Assembly: GCA_030587405.1 (NCBI GenBank)
Contig: JAUQZD010000081.1
Location: 1 to 13,909, forward strand
Direction: 5' to 3'
DNA: 13,909 nt
From: Candidatus Freyrarchaeum guaymasense
Lineage (GTDB): Archaea > Asgardarchaeota > Jordarchaeia > Jordarchaeales > Freyrarchaeaceae
In this document: in pieces, positions 13,462-13,909 of the stretch
How the letters are laid out: each line of letters opens with the position of its first letter
How positions within the stretch are numbered: position 1 is the stretch's first letter
Notes under the pieces: model-generated
Told to the model about the DNA's origin: nothing
What the model saw: only the letters and a program-made list of their open reading frames with translations
Database searches by the model: none
Program-made: the position numbers and the translations under genes

Positions 13462-13779
13462 CAGTCTGAGAATGGTAAAAGAACAATATACCTATTTACC
13501 TTTTGCTCATTTCCACCATTAAAAAGGGAAAGGATATCTGATAAGTGGAAAACTAAAGAAGTAACATGAAAATCAGCGGCTCGCAGCTCTCCGCTTCGCT
13601 TCGGTGCATCGCACTCGGACAACAGGCGGATATATGACTTGCCCACGCTCACCCAACCTTACGGGCTTCGCGTACTCGCAGAACGCTGGTTGAAATGCCC
13701 GTATCGCTGAAAACCTGACGGCGCACGGCTGAAACGCTTACAGCAGACACCGGCAACGTCTCCTCGACGGAAGCACCCA

Positions 13780-13794
13780 CCATCCGGGGGATGG
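13780..13794. repeat. Perfect 6-bp hairpin
   Basis: CCATCC-GGG-GGATGG is a perfect stem with a 3-nt loop inside the minus-strand remnant. Confidence 0.5.
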
Positions 13795-13870
13795 GGCAAC
13801 CAACACCCTAAACGACGCGGTCACCCTCCCCCATCCCACCCCTGCTAGATATGTGCGTAACCCTCTCCTG

Positions 13871-13891
13871 ATCCCTCGAGCATAGAGGGAT
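13871..13891. repeat. Perfect 7-bp hairpin
   Basis: ATCCCTC-GAGCATA-GAGGGAT is a perfect 7-bp stem with a 7-nt loop near the window edge, 76 nt from the other hairpin. If the region is the tail of a TnpB gene, structured RNA would be expected there. Confidence 0.55.
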
Positions 13892-13909
13892 GAAGCGTAC
13901 ATCAGCCTC

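Larger units (their letters stand above)
13649..13909 (-). pseudogene. Coding-like remnant at the right edge, family uncertain
   Basis: One minus-strand frame runs from the window edge to TGA at 13649-13651, broken only by TAG at 13808-13810. It begins EADVRFIPLCSRD, includes THISSRGGMGEGDRVV before the TAG, and ends VSAVRRQVFSDTGISTSVL, RVREARKVG. The final ~45 residues after ATG 13783 have protein-like composition. The position of EADV and SRGG, plus a low-complexity tail, faintly recalls the end of an IS605-type TnpB after its last RuvC motif, but no zinc finger or RuvC block is inside the window. I offer TnpB only as a guess. It may also be part of a gene that begins beyond the edge. Confidence 0.3.

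Noticed and set aside
13670..13715. GGTTGAAATGCCC resembling a tRNA T-arm
   Set aside because: The T-loop lacks TTC, stem bases do not pair and no acceptor or anticodon stem could be placed.

Overview
The window looks like a piece of a thermophilic archaeal chromosome, most plausibly Thermoproteota or a relative. The reasons are archaeal promoters (A-rich BRE plus TATA box about 25 nt before the transcript start), strong GGAGGTG Shine-Dalgarno sites in front of GTG and TTG starts, T-tract terminators, and gene families typical of archaea (AAA ATPase with a DUF234-like C-terminus, HEPN/MNT pair, iron-sulfur flavoprotein, agmatinase). No rRNA, tRNA or CRISPR array was seen. The taxonomic placement is inference.

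Layout. 1-292 (-): N-terminus of an ABC transporter ATPase running off the left edge. 300-1307: mostly non-coding, ending in a frameshifted C-terminal scrap of a polyprenol-phosphate glycosyltransferase. 1402-2490 (-): an exported, membrane-anchored, sequon-rich surface protein. 2727-4334 (-): an NhaD/ArsB-type ion transporter with an inverted repeat in its leader. 4483-5866: a decayed patch with a membrane-protein-like scrap (+) and a full-length GT2 glycosyltransferase pseudogene (-). 6081-7809 (+): an iron-sulfur flavoprotein, then a low-molecular-weight phosphatase overlapping a small exported protein; the first two genes share a GGTTAACC palindrome at the same distance from their TATA boxes. 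7824-8539 (-): an M23-like peptidase relic with at least five reading-frame changes. 8835-10082 (+): AAA ATPase with a predicted nuclease-like C-terminus, convergent with an agmatinase-family ureohydrolase at 10160-11092 (-); a perfect hairpin lies between them. 11545-12208 (+): a degenerate MNT nucleotidyltransferase and a HEPN protein, probably leaderless. 12457-13419 (-): a CARF-like Rossmann protein with a C-terminal winged helix. 13420-13909: promoter, then a minus-strand coding-like remnant with two perfect hairpins.

Two themes stand out. First, cell-surface and glycosylation genes are decaying: three and possibly four relics lie among intact genes. Second, the right third gathers defence or stress-type families (STAND-like ATPase, HEPN/MNT with both core active sites lost, orphan CARF-wHTH) without Cas genes or an array. 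These are not one operon, so any joint function is inference.
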